NCBI GenBank assembly: GCA_003290165.1
Contig: QNQO01001857.1
Coordinates: forward strand, 1-64,000
From: Berberis thunbergii
Lineage: Eukaryota; Streptophyta; Magnoliopsida; Ranunculales; Berberidaceae
Direction of reading: 5' to 3'
DNA length: 64,000 bases
The first letter of the stretch is position 1. Every line of letters begins with the position of its first letter. The notes beneath the pieces are model-generated. The model was not told the origin of the DNA. It worked only from the letters and a program-made list of their open reading frames with translations, and did no database searches. Shown piece by piece: positions 46,824-59,819 of this stretch. Both the position numbers and the translations under genes were made by a program.

Positions 46824-47839
46824 TTTTTTTAAATCACATTAGCTACGGGTTTCTTACCGTCGCTAATTAGTTTAATATATTTTTTAAAAAAATTCATGTT
46901 AGTTACTGTTCTTAGACCGTCGCGAGGCTATTTTTTAATTTTTTTGTTTTTTAAAAATCTAATTAGCTACGGTTTTCAAGCCGTCGCTATGCTCTTTTTA
47001 AATTTTTTTTTTTAAATCACATTAGCTACGGTCTTCAAGCCGTCGCTAAGGTCTTTTAATAAAATTTTAATTTTTAAATCACAAAAAAATCTTAGCTATG
47101 GGTTTCTTACCGTCGCTAATTAGTTTAATATATTTAAAAAAAATTCATGTTAGCTACGGTTATACGACCGTCGCTAAGCTATTTTTTTTATTTTTTTTGT
47201 TTTTTAAAAATCACATTAGCTACGGGTTTCAAGCCGTCGCTAAGCTCTTTTTTTTTATTTTTTTTTAAATCACATTAGCTACAGTCTTCAAGTCGTCGCT
47301 CAGGTCTTTTAATAAATTTTTTTTAAAAATCACAAAAAATCTTAGCTACGGGTTTCTTACCGTCGCTAATTAGTTTAATATATTTAAAAAAATTCATTTT
47401 AGCTACGGTTATAAAACCGTCGCTAAGCTATTTTTTTTTTTTTTTAAAAAAAATCACATTAGTTGCAGTTTTCAAGCCGTCGCTAAGCTCTTTTTTTAAT
47501 TTTTTTTAAATCACATTAGCTACGGTCTTCAAGCCGTCGCTAAGGTCTTTTAATAAATTTTTTTAAAAAATCACAAAAAATTGTAGCTACGATTTTCTTA
47601 CCGTCTCTAATTAGTCTCCTCCTTTATGAAGATGTGTCATTGGGGGAGTAACTCCTTTTACGACTCTTTTTCTCTTTAATGTTCCTCCTCGAGGGGAGAC
47701 GTTCTTTGTAATACTCTTTTTTTAAATCACATTAGCTACGGGTTTCTTACCGTCGCTAATTAGTTTAATATATTTTTTTTAAAATTCATGTTAGCTACTG
47801 TTCTAAAACCGTTACTAAGCTATTTTTTAATTTTTTTTT
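46824..47839. repeat. Hairpin block 11 with embedded LTR fragment
   Basis: LTR fragment at 47614-47716. Several arms are degenerate (TTAGTTACTG, TTAGTTGCAG). Confidence 0.88.
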
Positions 47840-48065
47840 ATCATAAGATCCATCTGGGTCATAATTGATCCACGCGGGGATCCGTGGCGGTGCTGCCAAA
47901 TGTTTGAGATGGTTGGGCTACCACTTCTTGTTGTAACTCTCTGTTACCAGGCATGGTTGGCTCGGTTATTGTTGGGTTTGTAGTATGCGCTAACGGTAAC
48001 TCAACTTTTCCCGTTGAATGGTTGTCTTGATTGTTGCTAGGTTGAAGATCTGTAGAATGTTTCAT
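47840..48065 (-). pseudogene. gag N-terminus, copy 12 (truncated)
   Basis: MKHSTDL start (E to K), ELQQEVV and GSTATD changes. Confidence 0.65.
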
Positions 48066-48152
48066 CTGTTCTAAGAACTTTTTAATCGCGGATTAAAATT
48101 GAGGAATTTTCCTACTACAAACTCTCAACATTCCCCACGGACGGCGCCAAAC

Positions 48153-48518
48153 TTATGCGTCCAAAATCTGGTCTCCTGTAAACCTGACCTGCAAAACAAA
48201 TGTTAGATTGCCAAATATCACCTGTTTGGTAGGTCGAAAGCACTCCAATGCTTAAGTCAATAACTCTGTTGGAGATGAAGATAAATCTGGACAGAACTGA
48301 GTTAAAATTGCACACCTTTGTCGAATGGTCATTTTACCTTATATAATTATCGTTATTGATTCTCTGTGCGACTTAAGCATGTGAGGCTCCTCGAGGGGAG
48401 ACGTTCTTTGTAATAGTCTCCTCCTTTATGAAGATGTGTCATTGGGGGAGTAACTCCTTTTACTACTCTTTTTCTCTTTAATGTTCCTCCTCGAGGGGAG
48501 ACGTTCTTTGTAATACTC
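48153..48518 (-). mobile_element. LTR A, copy 12
   Basis: 3' terminus altered to GCATAA on the minus strand, so the CA end is lost. Confidence 0.75.
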
Positions 48519-49292
48519 TTTTTTTTAAATCACATTAGCTACGGGTTTATTACCGTCGCTAATTAGTTTAATATATTTTTTAAAAAAATTCATGTTAGCT
48601 ACGGTTCTTAAACCGTCGTTAGGCTATTTTTTAATTTTTTTGTTTTTTAAAAATCACATTAGCTACGGTTTTCAAGCCGTCGCTATGCTCTTTTTAAATT
48701 TTTTTTTAAATCACATTGGCTACGGTCTTCAAGCCGTCGCTAAGGTCTTTTAATAAAATTTTAATTTTTAAATCAGAAAAAAATCTTAGCTACGGGTTTC
48801 TTACCGTCGCTAATTAGTTTAATATATTTAAAAAAAAATTCATGTTAGCTACGGTTATAAAACCGTCGCTAAGCTATTTTTTTTTTTTTTTTTTAAAAAA
48901 TCACATTAGCTACTGTTTTCAAGCCGTCGCTAAGCTCTTTTTTTTAATTTTTTTTTAAATCACATTAGCTACGGTCTTCAAGCCGTCGCTAAGGTCTTTT
49001 AATAAATTTTTTTAAAAAATCACAAAAAATTGTAGCTACGATTTTCTTACCGTCTCTAATTAGTCTCCTCCTTTATGAAGATGTGTCATTGGGGGAGTAA
49101 CTCCTTTTACGACTCTTTTTCTCTTTAATGTTCCTCCTCGAGGGGAGACGTTCTTTGTAATACTCTTTTTTTTTTAAATCACATTAGCTACGGGTTTCTT
49201 ACCGTCGCTAATTAGTTTAATATAATTTTAAAAAAAATATATGTTAGCTACTGTTCTAAAACCGTTACTAAGCTATTTTTTAATTTTTTTTT
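48519..49292. repeat. Hairpin block 12, one tetramer short
   Basis: LTR fragment at 49064-49165. The unit is about 242 bp shorter than its neighbours, one tetramer. Confidence 0.88.
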
Positions 49293-49518
49293 ATCATAAG
49301 ATCCATCTGGGTCATAATTGATCCACGCGGGGATCCGTGGCGGTGCCGCCAAATGTTTGAGATGGTTGGGCTACCACTTCATGTTGTAACTCTCTGTTAC
49401 CAGGCATGGTTGGCTCGGTTATTGTTGGGTTTGTAATATGCGCTAACGGTAACTCAACTTTTCCCGTTGAATGGTTGTCTTGATTGTTGCTAGGTTGAAG
49501 ATCTGTAGAATGTTCCAT
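49293..49518 (-). pseudogene. gag N-terminus, copy 13 (truncated)
   Basis: Carries LAHITN (T to I), shared with copies 14-16. Confidence 0.65.
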
Positions 49519-49605
49519 CTGTTCTAAGAACTTTTTAATCGTGGATTAAAATTGAGGAATTTTCCTACTACAAACTCTCAACGTTCCCCACGGACGGCGC
49601 CAAAC

Positions 49606-49970
49606 TGATGCGTCCAAAATCTGGTCTCCTGTAAACCTGACCTGCAAAACAAATGTTAGATTGCCAAATATCACCTGTTTGGTAGGTCGAAAGCACTCCA
49701 ATGCTTGAGTCAATAACTCTGTTGGAGATGAAGATAAATCTCGACAGAACTCAGTTAAAATTGCATACCTTTGTCGAATGGTCATTTTACCTTATATAAT
49801 TATCGTTATTGATTCTCTGTGCGACTTAAGCATGTGAGGCTCCTCGAGGGGAGACGTTCTTTGTAATAGTCTCCTCCTTTATGAAGATGTGTCATTGGGG
49901 GAGTAACTCCTTTACGACTCTTTTTCTCTTTAATGCTCCTCGTCGAGGGGAGACGTTCTTTGTAATACTC
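49606..49970 (-). mobile_element. LTR A, copy 13
   Basis: Intact PBS; 'atgcttgagtc' for 'atgcttaagtc', shared with copies 14 and 15. Confidence 0.75.
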
Positions 49971-51879
49971 TTTTTTTTAAATCAGATTAGCTACGGGTTT
50001 CTTACCGTCGCTAATTAGTTTAATATATTTTTAAAAAAATTCATGTTAGCTACGGTTCTTAAACCGTCGCTAGGCTATTTTTTAATTTTTTTGTTTTTTA
50101 AAAATCACATTAGCTACGGTTTTCAAGCCGTCGCTATGCTCTTTTTAAATTTTATTTTTAAATCACATTAGCTACGGTCTTCAAGCCGTCGCTAAGGTCT
50201 TTTAATAAAATTTTAATTTTTAAATCACAAAAAAATCTTAGCTACGGGTTTGTTACCGTCGCTAATTAGTTTAATATATTTTAAAAAAAATTCATGTTAG
50301 CTGCGGTTATACAACCGTCGCTAAGCTATTTTTTTAGTTTTTTAAAAATCACATTAGCTACGGGTTTCAAGCCGTCGCTAAGCTCTTTTTTTATTTTTTT
50401 TTAAATCACATTAGCTACAGTCTTCAAGTCGTCGCTAAGGTCTTTTAATAAATTTTTTTTAAAAATCACAAAAAATCTTAGCTACGGGTTTCTTACCGTC
50501 GCTAATTAGTTTAATATATTTAAAAAAAATTCATGTTAGCTACGGTTCTTAAACCGTCGCTAGGCTATTTTTTAATTTTTTTTGTTTTTTAAAAATCACA
50601 TTAGCTACGGTTTTCAAGCCGTCGCTAAGCACTTTTTTTAATTTTTTTTTAAATCACAATAGCTACGGTATTCAAGCCGTCGCTAAGGTCTTTTAATAAA
50701 TTTTTTTAAAAAATCACAAAAAATCGTAGCTACGGTTTTCTTACCGTATCTAATTAGTCTTATCCTTTATGAAGCTGTGTCATTGTGGGAGTAACTCCTT
50801 TTACGACTCTTTTTCTCTTTAATGTTCCTCCTCGAGGGGAGACGTTCTTTGTAATACTCTTTTTTTTAAATCACATTAGCTACGGGTTTCTTACCGTCAC
50901 TAATTAGTTTAATATATTTTTTAAAAAAATTCATGTTAGCTACGGTTCTAAAACCGTCGCTAGGCTATTTTTTTTATTTTTTTGTTTTTTAAAAATCACA
51001 TTAGCTACGGTTTTCAAGCCGTCGCTAAGCTCTTTTAAAATTTTTTTTTTTAAATCACATTAGCTACGGTCTTCAAGCCGTCGCTAAGGTCTTTTAATAA
51101 AAAAAAAATTTTAAATCACAAAAAAATCTTAGCTACGGGTTTCTTACCGTCACTAATTAGTTTAATATATTTTAAAAAAATTCATGTTAGCTACGGTTAT
51201 ACAACCGTCGCTAAGCTATTTTTGTAGTTTTTTAAAAATCACATTAGCTACGGTTTTCAAGCCGTCGCTAAGCTCTTTTTATTTTTATTTTTTTTAAATC
51301 ACATTAGCTACGGTCTTCAAGTCGTCGCTAAGGTCTTTTAATAAATTTTTTTTAAAAATCAGAAAAAATCTTAGCTACGAGTTTCTTACCGTCGCTAATT
51401 AGTTTAATATATTTTAAAAAAAAATTCATGTTAGCTACGGTTATAAAACCGTCGCTAAGCTATTTTTTTTATTTTTTTTGTTTTTTAAAAATCACATTAG
51501 CTACGGTTTTCAAGCCGTCGCTAAGCTCTTTTTTTAATTTTTTTTTTAAATCACATTAGCTACGGTCTTCAAGCCGTGGCTAAGGTCTTTTAATAAATTT
51601 TTTTAAAAAATCACAAAATATCGTAGCTACGGTTTTCTTACCGTCTCTAATTAGTCTCCTCCTTTATGAAGATGTGTCATTGGGGGAGTAACTCCTTTTA
51701 CGACTGTTTTTCTCTTTAATGTTCCTCCTCGAGGGGAGACGTTCTTTGTAATACTCTTTTTTTTAAATCACATTAGCTACGGGTTTCTTACCGTCGCTAA
51801 TTAGTTTAATATATTTTTTTAAAAATTCATGTTAGCTACTGTTCTAAAACCGTTACTAAGCTATTTTTTAATTTTTTTT
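49971..51879. repeat. Hairpin block 13 with two embedded LTR fragments
   Basis: LTR fragments at 50758-50859 and 51654-51756. The first has the diagnostic 'gaagctgtgtcattgtggg', seen again only at 53760. Confidence 0.88.
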
Positions 51880-52106
51880 GATCATAAGATCCATCTGGGT
51901 CATAATTGATCCACGCGGGGATCCGTGGCGGTGCCGCCAAATGTTTGAGATGGTTGGGCTACCTCTTCATGTTGTAACTCTCTGTTACCAGGCATGGTTG
52001 GCTCGGTTATTGTTGGGTTTGTAATATGCGCTAACGGTAACTCAACTTTTCCCGTTGAATGGTTGTCTTGATTGTTGCTAGGTTGAAGATCTGTAGAATG
52101 TTCCAT
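51880..52106 (-). pseudogene. gag N-terminus, copy 14 (truncated)
   Basis: LAHITN plus ELQHEEVA (V to E), the latter shared only with copy 15. Confidence 0.65.
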
Positions 52107-52193
52107 CTGTTCTAAGAACTTTTTAATCGTGGATTAAAATTGAGGAATTTTCCTACTACAAACTCTCTACGTTCCCCACGGACGGCGCCAAAC

Positions 52194-52559
52194 TGATGCG
52201 TCCAAAATCTGGTCTCCTGTAAACCTGACCTGCAAAACAAATGTTAGATTGCCAAATATCACCTGTTTGGTAGGTCGAAATCACTCCAATGCTTGAGTCA
52301 ATAACTCTGTTGGAGATGAAGATAAATCTGGACAGAACTCAGTTAAAATTGCATACCTTTGTCGAATGGTCATTTTACCTTATATAATTATCGTTATTGA
52401 TTCTCTGTGCGACTTAAGCATGTGAGGCTCCTCGAGGGGAGACGTTCTTTGTAATAGTCTCCTCCTTTATGAAGATGTGTCATTGGGGGAGTAACTCCTT
52501 TTACGACTCTTTTTCTCTTTAATGTTCCTCCTCGAGGGGAGACGTTCTTTGTAATACTC
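52194..52559 (-). mobile_element. LTR A, copy 14
   Basis: 'gtcgaaatcactcc' for 'gtcgaaagcactcc', shared only with copy 15. Confidence 0.75.
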
Positions 52560-54866
52560 TTTTTTTTAAATCAGATTAGCTACGGGTTTCTTACCGTCGC
52601 TAATTAGTTTAATATATTTTTTTAAAAAATTCATGTTAGCTACGGTTCTTAAACCGTCGCTAGGCTATTTTTTAATTTTTTTGTTTTTTAAAAATCACAT
52701 TAGCTACGGTTTTCAAGCCGTCGCTATGCTCTTTTTAAATTTTATTTTTAAATCACATTAGCTACGGTCTTCAAGCCGTCGCTAAGGTCTTTTAATAAAA
52801 TTTTAATTTTTAAATCACAAAAAAATCTTAGCTACGGGTTTGTTACCGTCGCTAATTAGTTTAATATATTTTAAAAAAAATTCATGTTAGCTGCGGTTAT
52901 ACAACTGTCGCTAAGCTATTTTTTTATTTTTTTTAAAAATCACATTAGTTACGGTTTTCAAGCCGTCGCTAAGCTCTTTTTATTTTATTTTTTTTAAATC
53001 ACATTAGCTACGGTCTTCAAGTCGTCGCTAAGGTCTTTTAATAAATTTTTTTTAAAAATCACAAAAAATCTTAGCTACGGGTTTCTTACCGTCGCTAATT
53101 AGTTTAATATATTTTTTAAAAAAATTCATGTTAGCTACGGTTATAAAACCGTCGCTAAGCTATTTTTTTATTTTTTATTTTTTTAAAAATCACATTAGCT
53201 ACGGTTTTCAAGCCGTCGCTAAGCACTTTTTTTAATTTTTTTTAAATCACATTAGCTACGGTCTTCAAGCCGTAGCTAAGGTCTTTTAATAAAATTTTTT
53301 AAAAAATCACAAAAAATCGTAGCTACGGTTTCTTACCGTCGCTAATTAGTCTCTTCCTTTATGAAGATGTGTCATTGGGGGAGTAACTCCTTTTACGACT
53401 CTTTTTCTCTTTAATGTTCCTCCTCGAGGGGAGACGTTCTTTGTAATACTCTTTTTTTAAATCACATTAGCTACGGGTTTCTTACCGTCGCTAATTAGTT
53501 TAATATATTTTTTTTTAAAATTCATATTAGCTACGGTTCTTAAACCGTCGCTAGGCTATTTTTTAATTTTTTTGTTTTTTAAAAATCACATTAGCTACGG
53601 TTTTCAAGCCGTCGCTAAGCTCTTTTTTTAATTTTTTTTTAAATCACAATAGCTACGGTATTCAAGCCGTCGCTAAGGTCTTTTAATAAATTTTTTTAAA
53701 AAATCACAAAAAATCGTAGCTACGGTTTTCTTACCGTATCTAATTAGTCTCATCCTTTATGAAGCTGTGTCATTGTGGGAGTAACTCCTTTTACGACTCT
53801 TTTTCTCTTTAATGTTCCTCCTCGAGGGGAGACGTTCTTTGTAATACTCTTTTTTTAAATCACATTAGCTACGGGTTTCTTACCGTCACTAATTAGTTTA
53901 ATATATTTTTTAAAAAAATTCATGTTAGCTACGGTTCTAAAACCGTCGCTAGGCTATTTTTTTTATTTTTTTGTTTTTTAAAAATCACATTAGCTACGGT
54001 TTTCAAGCCGTCGCTAAGCTCTTTTAAAATTTTTTTTTTTAAATCACATTAGCTACGGTCTTCAAGCCGTCGCTAAGGTCTTTTAATAAAAAAAAAATTT
54101 TAAATCACAAAAAAATCTTAGCTACGGGTTTCTTACCGTCACTAATTAGTTTAATATATTTTAAAAAATTCATGTTAGCTACGGTTATACAACCGTCGCT
54201 AAGCTATTTTTGTAGTTTTTTAAAAATCACATTAGCTACGGTTTTCAAGCCGTCGCTAAGCTCTTTTTATTTTTATTTTTTTTAAATCACATTAGCTACG
54301 GTCTTCAAGTCGTCGCTAAGGTCTTTTAATAAATTTTTTTTAAAAATCAGAAAAAATCTTAGCTACGAGTTTCTTACCGTCGCTAATTAGTTTAATATAT
54401 TTTAAAAAAAAATTCATGTTAGCTACGGTTATAAAACCGTCGCTAAGCTATTTTTTTTATTTTTTTTGTTTTTTAAAAATCACATTAGCTACGGTTTTCA
54501 AGCCGTCGCTAAGCTCTTTTTTTAATTTTTTTTTTAAATCACATTAGCTACGGTCTTCAAGCCGTGGCTAAGGTCTTTTAATAAATTTTTTTAAAAAATC
54601 ACAAAATATCGTAGCTACGGTTTTCTTACCGTCTCTAATTAGTCTCCTCCTTTATGAAGATGTGTCATTGGGGGAGTAACTCCTTTTACGACTGTTTTTC
54701 TCTTTAATGTTCCTCCTCGAGGGGAGACGTTCTTTGTAATACTCTTTTTTTAAATCACATTAGCTACGGGTTTCTTACCGTCGCTAATTAGTTTAATATA
54801 TTTTTTTAAAAATTCATGTTAGCTACTGTTCTAAAACCGTTACTAAGCTATTTTTTAATTTTTTTT
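52560..54866. repeat. Hairpin block 14 with three embedded LTR fragments
   Basis: LTR fragments at 53350-53451, 53748-53849 and 54642-54744. The longest block; its second half repeats block 13 almost base for base. Confidence 0.88.
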
Positions 54867-55093
54867 GATCATAAGATCCATCTGGGTCATAATTGATCCA
54901 CGCGGGGATCCGTGGCGGTGCCGCCAAATGTTTGAGATGGTTGGGCTACCTCTTCATGTTGTAACTCTCTGTTACCAGGCATGGTTGGCTCGGTTATTGT
55001 TGGGTTTGTAATATGCGCTAACGGTAACTCAACTTTTCCCGTTGAATGGTTGTCTTGATTGTTGCTAGGTTGAAGATCTGTAGAATGTTCCAT
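54867..55093 (-). pseudogene. gag N-terminus, copy 15 (truncated)
   Basis: I see no difference from copy 14. Confidence 0.65.
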
Positions 55094-55180
55094 CTGTTCT
55101 AAGAACTTTTTAATCGTGGATTAAAATTGAGGAATTTTCCTACTACAAACTCTCTACGTTCCCCACGGACGGCGCCAAAC

Positions 55181-55546
55181 TGATGCGTCCAAAATCTGGT
55201 CTCCTGTAAACCTGACCTGCAAAACAAATGTTAGATTGCCAAATATCACCTGTTTGGTAGGTCGAAATCACTCCAATGCTTGAGTCAATAACTCTGTTGG
55301 AGATGAAGATAAATCTGGACAGAACTCAGTTAAAATTGCATACCTTTGTCGAATGGTCATTTTACCTTATATAATTATCGTTATTGATTCTCTGTGCGAC
55401 TTAAGCATGTGAGGCTCCTCGAGGGGAGACGTTCTTTGTAATAGTCTCCTCCTTTATGAAGATGTGTCATTGGGGGAGTAACTCCTTTTACGACTCTTTT
55501 TCTCTTTAATGTTCCTCCTCGAGGGGAGACGTTCTTTGTAATACTC
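55181..55546 (-). mobile_element. LTR A, copy 15
   Basis: Matches copy 14 through the LTR, including 'aaatcactcc'. Confidence 0.75.
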
Positions 55547-57444
55547 TTTTTTTTAAATCAGATTAGCTACGGGTTTCTTACCGTCGCTAATTAGTTTAAT
55601 ATATTTTTTTAAAAAATTCATGTTAGCTACGGTTCTTAAACCGTCGCTAGGCTATTTTTTAATTTTTTTGTTTTTTAAAAATCACATTAGCTACGGTTTT
55701 CAAGCCGTCGCTATGCTCTTTTTAAATTTTATTTTTAAATCACATTAGCTACGGTCTTCAAGCCGTCGCTAAGGTCTTTTAATAAAATTTTAATTTTTAA
55801 ATCACAAAAAAATCTTAGCTACGGGTTTGTTACCGTCGCTAATTAGTTTAATATATTTTAAAAAAAAATTCATGTTAGCTGCGGTTATACAACTGTCGCT
55901 AAGCTATTTTTTTATTTTTTTAAAAATCACATTAGTTACGGTTTTCAAGCCGTCGCTAAGCTCTTTTTATTTTATTTTTTTTTAAATCACATTAGCTACG
56001 GTCTTCAAGTCGTCGCTAAGGTCTTTTAATAAATTTTTTTTAAAAATCACAAAAAATCTTAGCTACGGGTTTCTTACCGTCGCTAATTAGTTTAATATAT
56101 TTTTAAAAAAAATTCATGTTAGCTACGGTTATAAAACCGTCGCTAAGCTATTTTTTTATTTTTTATTTTTTTAAAAATCACATTAGCTACGGTTTTCAAG
56201 CCGTCGCTAAGCACTTTTTTTAATTTTTTTTAAATCACATTAGCTACGGTCTTCAAGCCGTAGCTAAGGTCTTTTAATAAAAAATTTTAAAAAATCACAA
56301 AAAATCGTAGCTACGGTTTTCTTACCGTCGCTAATTAGTCTCTTCCTTTATGAAGATGTGTCATTGGGGGAGTAACTCCTTTTACGACTCTTTTTCTCTT
56401 TAATGTTCCTCCTCGAGGGGAGACGTTCTTTGTAATACTCTTTTTTTTAAATCACATTAGCTACGGGTTTCTTACCGTCGCTAATTAGTTTAATATATTT
56501 TTTTTAAAAATTCATATTAGCTACGGTTCTTAAACCGTCGCTAGGCTATTTTTTAATTTTTTTGTTTTTTAAAAATCACATTAGCTACGGTTTTCAAGCC
56601 GTCGCTATGCTCTTTTTAAAAAAAAAATTTTAAATCACATAGCTACGGTCTTCAAGCCGTCGCTAAGGTCTTTTAATAAAATTTTAATTTTTAAATCACA
56701 AAAAATCTTAGCTACGGGTTTCTTACCGTCGCTAATTAGTTTAATATATTTAAAAAAAAAATTCATGTTAGCTACGGTTATACAACCGTCGCTAAGCTAT
56801 TTTTTTAGTTTTTTAAAAATCACATTAGCTACGGGTTTCAAGCCGTCGCTAAGCTCTTTTTTTATTTTTTTTTAAATCACATTAGCTACAGTCTTCAAGT
56901 CGTCGCTAAGGTCTTTTAATAAATTTTTTTTTAAAAATCACAAAAAATCTTAGCTACGGGTTTCTTACCGTCGCTAATTAGTTTAATATATTTAAAAAAA
57001 AATTCATGTTAGCTACGGTTATAAAACCGTCGCTAAGCTATTTTTTTTTTTTTAAATCACATTAGCTACGGTTTTCAAGCCGTCGCTAAGCTCTTTTTTT
57101 AATTTTTTTTTAAATCACATTAGCTACAGTCTTCAAGCCGTCGCTAAGGTCTTTTAATAAATTTTTTTAAAAAATCACAAAAAATCGTAGCTACGGTTTT
57201 CTTACCGTCTCTAATTAGTCTCCTCCTTTATGAAGATGTGTCATTGGCGGAGTAACTCCTTTTACGACTCTTTTTCTCTTTAATGTTCCTGTTCGAGGGG
57301 AGACGTTCTTTGTAAAACTCTTTTTTTTAAATCACATTAGCTACGGGTTTCTTACCGTCGCTAATTAGTTTAATATATTTTTTTAAAAAATTCATGTTAG
57401 CTACTGTTCTAAAACCGTTACTAAGCTATTTTTTTATTTTTTTT
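55547..57444. repeat. Hairpin block 15 with two embedded LTR fragments
   Basis: LTR fragments at 56339-56440 and 57219-57320 (the latter ends 'gtaaaactc'). The first half matches block 14; the match ends near 56.58 kb. Confidence 0.88.
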
Positions 57445-57671
57445 GATCATAAGATCCATCTGGGTCATAATTGATCCACGCGGGGATCCGTGGCGGTGCC
57501 GCCAAATGTTTGAGATGGTTGGGCTACCACTTCATGTTGTAACTCTCTGTTACCAGGCATGGTTGGCTCGGTTATTGTTGGGTTTGTAATATGCGCTAAC
57601 GGTAACTCAACTTTTCCCGTTGAATGGTTGTCTTGATTGTTGCTAGGTTGAAGATCTGTAGAATGTTCCAT
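57445..57671 (-). pseudogene. gag N-terminus, copy 16 (truncated)
   Basis: LAHITN but ELQHEVV, as in copy 13. Confidence 0.65.
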
Positions 57672-57758
57672 CTGTTCTAAGAACTTTTTAATCGCGGATT
57701 AAAATTGAGGAATTTTCCTACTACAAACTCTCAACGTTCCCCACGGACGGCGCCAAAC

Positions 57759-58124
57759 TGATGCGTCCAAAATCTGGTCTCCTGTAAACCTGACCTGCAA
57801 AACAAATGTTAGATTGCCAAATATCACCTGTTTGGTAGGTCGAAAGCACTCCAATGCTTAAGTCAATAACTCTGTTGGAGATGAAGATAAATCTGGACAG
57901 AACTCAGTTAAAATTGCATACCTTTGTCGAATGGTCATTTTACCTTATATAATTATCGTTATTGATTCTCTGTGCGACTTAAGCATGTGAGGCTCCTCGA
58001 GGGGAGACGTTCTTTGTAATAGTCTCCTCCTTTATGAAGATGTGTCATTGGGGGAGTAACTCCTTTTACGACTCTTTTTCTCTTTAATGTTCTTCCTCGA
58101 GGGGAGACGTTCTTTGTAATACTC
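57759..58124 (-). mobile_element. LTR A, copy 16
   Basis: Intact PBS; 'gttcttcctcgagg' near the right end. Confidence 0.75.
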
Positions 58125-58721
58125 TTTTTTTTAAATCACATTAGCTACGGGTTTCTTACCGTCGCTAATTAGTTTAATATATTTTAAAAAAAATTCACGT
58201 TAGCTACGGTTCTAAAACCGTCGCTAGGCTATTTTTTTATTTTTTTGTTTTTTAAAAATCACATTAGCTACGGTTTTCAAGCCGTCGCTAAGCTCTTTTT
58301 AAATTATTTTTTTTAAATCACATTAGCTACGGTCTTCAAGCCGTCGCTAAGGTCTTTTAATAAAAAAAAAATTTTAAATCACAAAAAAATCTTAGCTACG
58401 GGTTTCTTACCGTCACTAATTAGTTTAATATATTTAAAAAAAAAAATTCATGTTAGCTACGGTTATACAACCGTCGCTAAGCTATTTTTTTAGTTTTTAA
58501 AAATCACATTAGCTACGGTTTTCAAGCCGTCGCTAAGCTCTTTTTATTTTTATTTTTTTTAAATCACATTAGCTACGGTCTTCAAGTCGTCGCTAAGGTC
58601 TTTTAATAATTTTTTTTTTTAAATCACAAAAAATCTTAGCTACGGGTTTCTTACCGTTGCAAATTAGTTTAATATATTTTAAAAAAAATTCATGTTAGCT
58701 ACGGTTATAAAACCGTCGCTA

Positions 58722-58753
<32 letters not shown>

Positions 58754-59141
58754 ATCACATTAGCTACTGTTTTCAAGCCGTCGCTAAGCTCTTTTTTTAA
58801 TTTTTTTTAAATCACATTAGCTACGGTCTTCAAGCCGTCGCTAAGCTCTTTTAATAAATTTTTTTAAAAATCACAAAAAATAGTAGCTATGGTTTTCTTA
58901 CCGTCGCTAATTAGTCTCCTCCTTTATGAAGATGTGTCATTGGGGGAGTAACTCCTTTTACGACTCTTTTTCTCTTTAATGTTCCTACTCGAGGGGAGAC
59001 GTTCTTTGTAATACTCTTTTTTTTAAATCACATTAGCTACGGGTTTCTTACCGTCGCTAATTAGTTTAATATATTTTTTTAAAAAATTCATGTTAGCTAC
59101 TGTTCTAAAACCGTTACTAAGCTATTTTTTAATTTTTTTTT
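58125..59141. repeat. Hairpin block 16 with embedded LTR fragment
   Basis: LTR fragment at 58914-59016. A linker has become a TTTA microsatellite (about 58727-58746). Confidence 0.88.
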
Positions 59142-59367
59142 ATCATAAGATCCATCTGGGTCATAATTGATCCACGCGGGGATCCGTGGCGGTGCCGCCA
59201 AATGTTTGAGATGGTTGGGCTACCACTTCATGTTGTAACTCTCTGTTACCAGGCATGGTTGGCTCGGTTATTGTTGGGTTTGTAGTATGCGCTAACGGTA
59301 ACTCAACTTTTCCCGTTGAATGGTTGTCTTGATTGTTGCTAGGTTGAAGATCTGTAGAATGTTCCAT
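59142..59367 (-). pseudogene. gag N-terminus, copy 17 (truncated)
   Basis: Returns to LAHTTN, the form of the left copies. Confidence 0.65.
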
Positions 59368-59453
59368 CTGTTCTAAGAACTTTTTAATCGCGGATTAAAA
59401 TTGAGGAATTTTCCTACACAAACTCTCAACGTTCCCCACGGACGGCGCCAAAC

Positions 59454-59819
59454 TGATGCGTCCAAAATCTGGTCTCCTGTAAACCTGACCTGCAAAACAA
59501 ATGTTAGATTGCCAAATATCACCTGTTTGGTAGGTCGAAAGCACTCCAATGCTTAAGTCAATAACTCTGTTGGAGATGAAGATAAATCTGGACAGAACTC
59601 AGTTAAAATTGCATACCTTTGTCGAATGGTCATTTTACCTTATATAATTATCGTTATTGATTCTCTGTGCGACTTAAGCATGTGAGGCTCCTCGAGGGGA
59701 GACGTTCTTTGTAATAGTCTCCTCCTTTATGAAGATGTGTCATTGGGGGAGTAACTCCTTTTACGACTCTTTTTCTCTTTAATGTTCCTCCTCGAGGGGA
59801 GACGTTCTTTGTAATACTC
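59454..59819 (-). mobile_element. LTR A, copy 17
   Basis: Intact PBS; one base missing in the leader (cctacacaaac). Confidence 0.75.
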
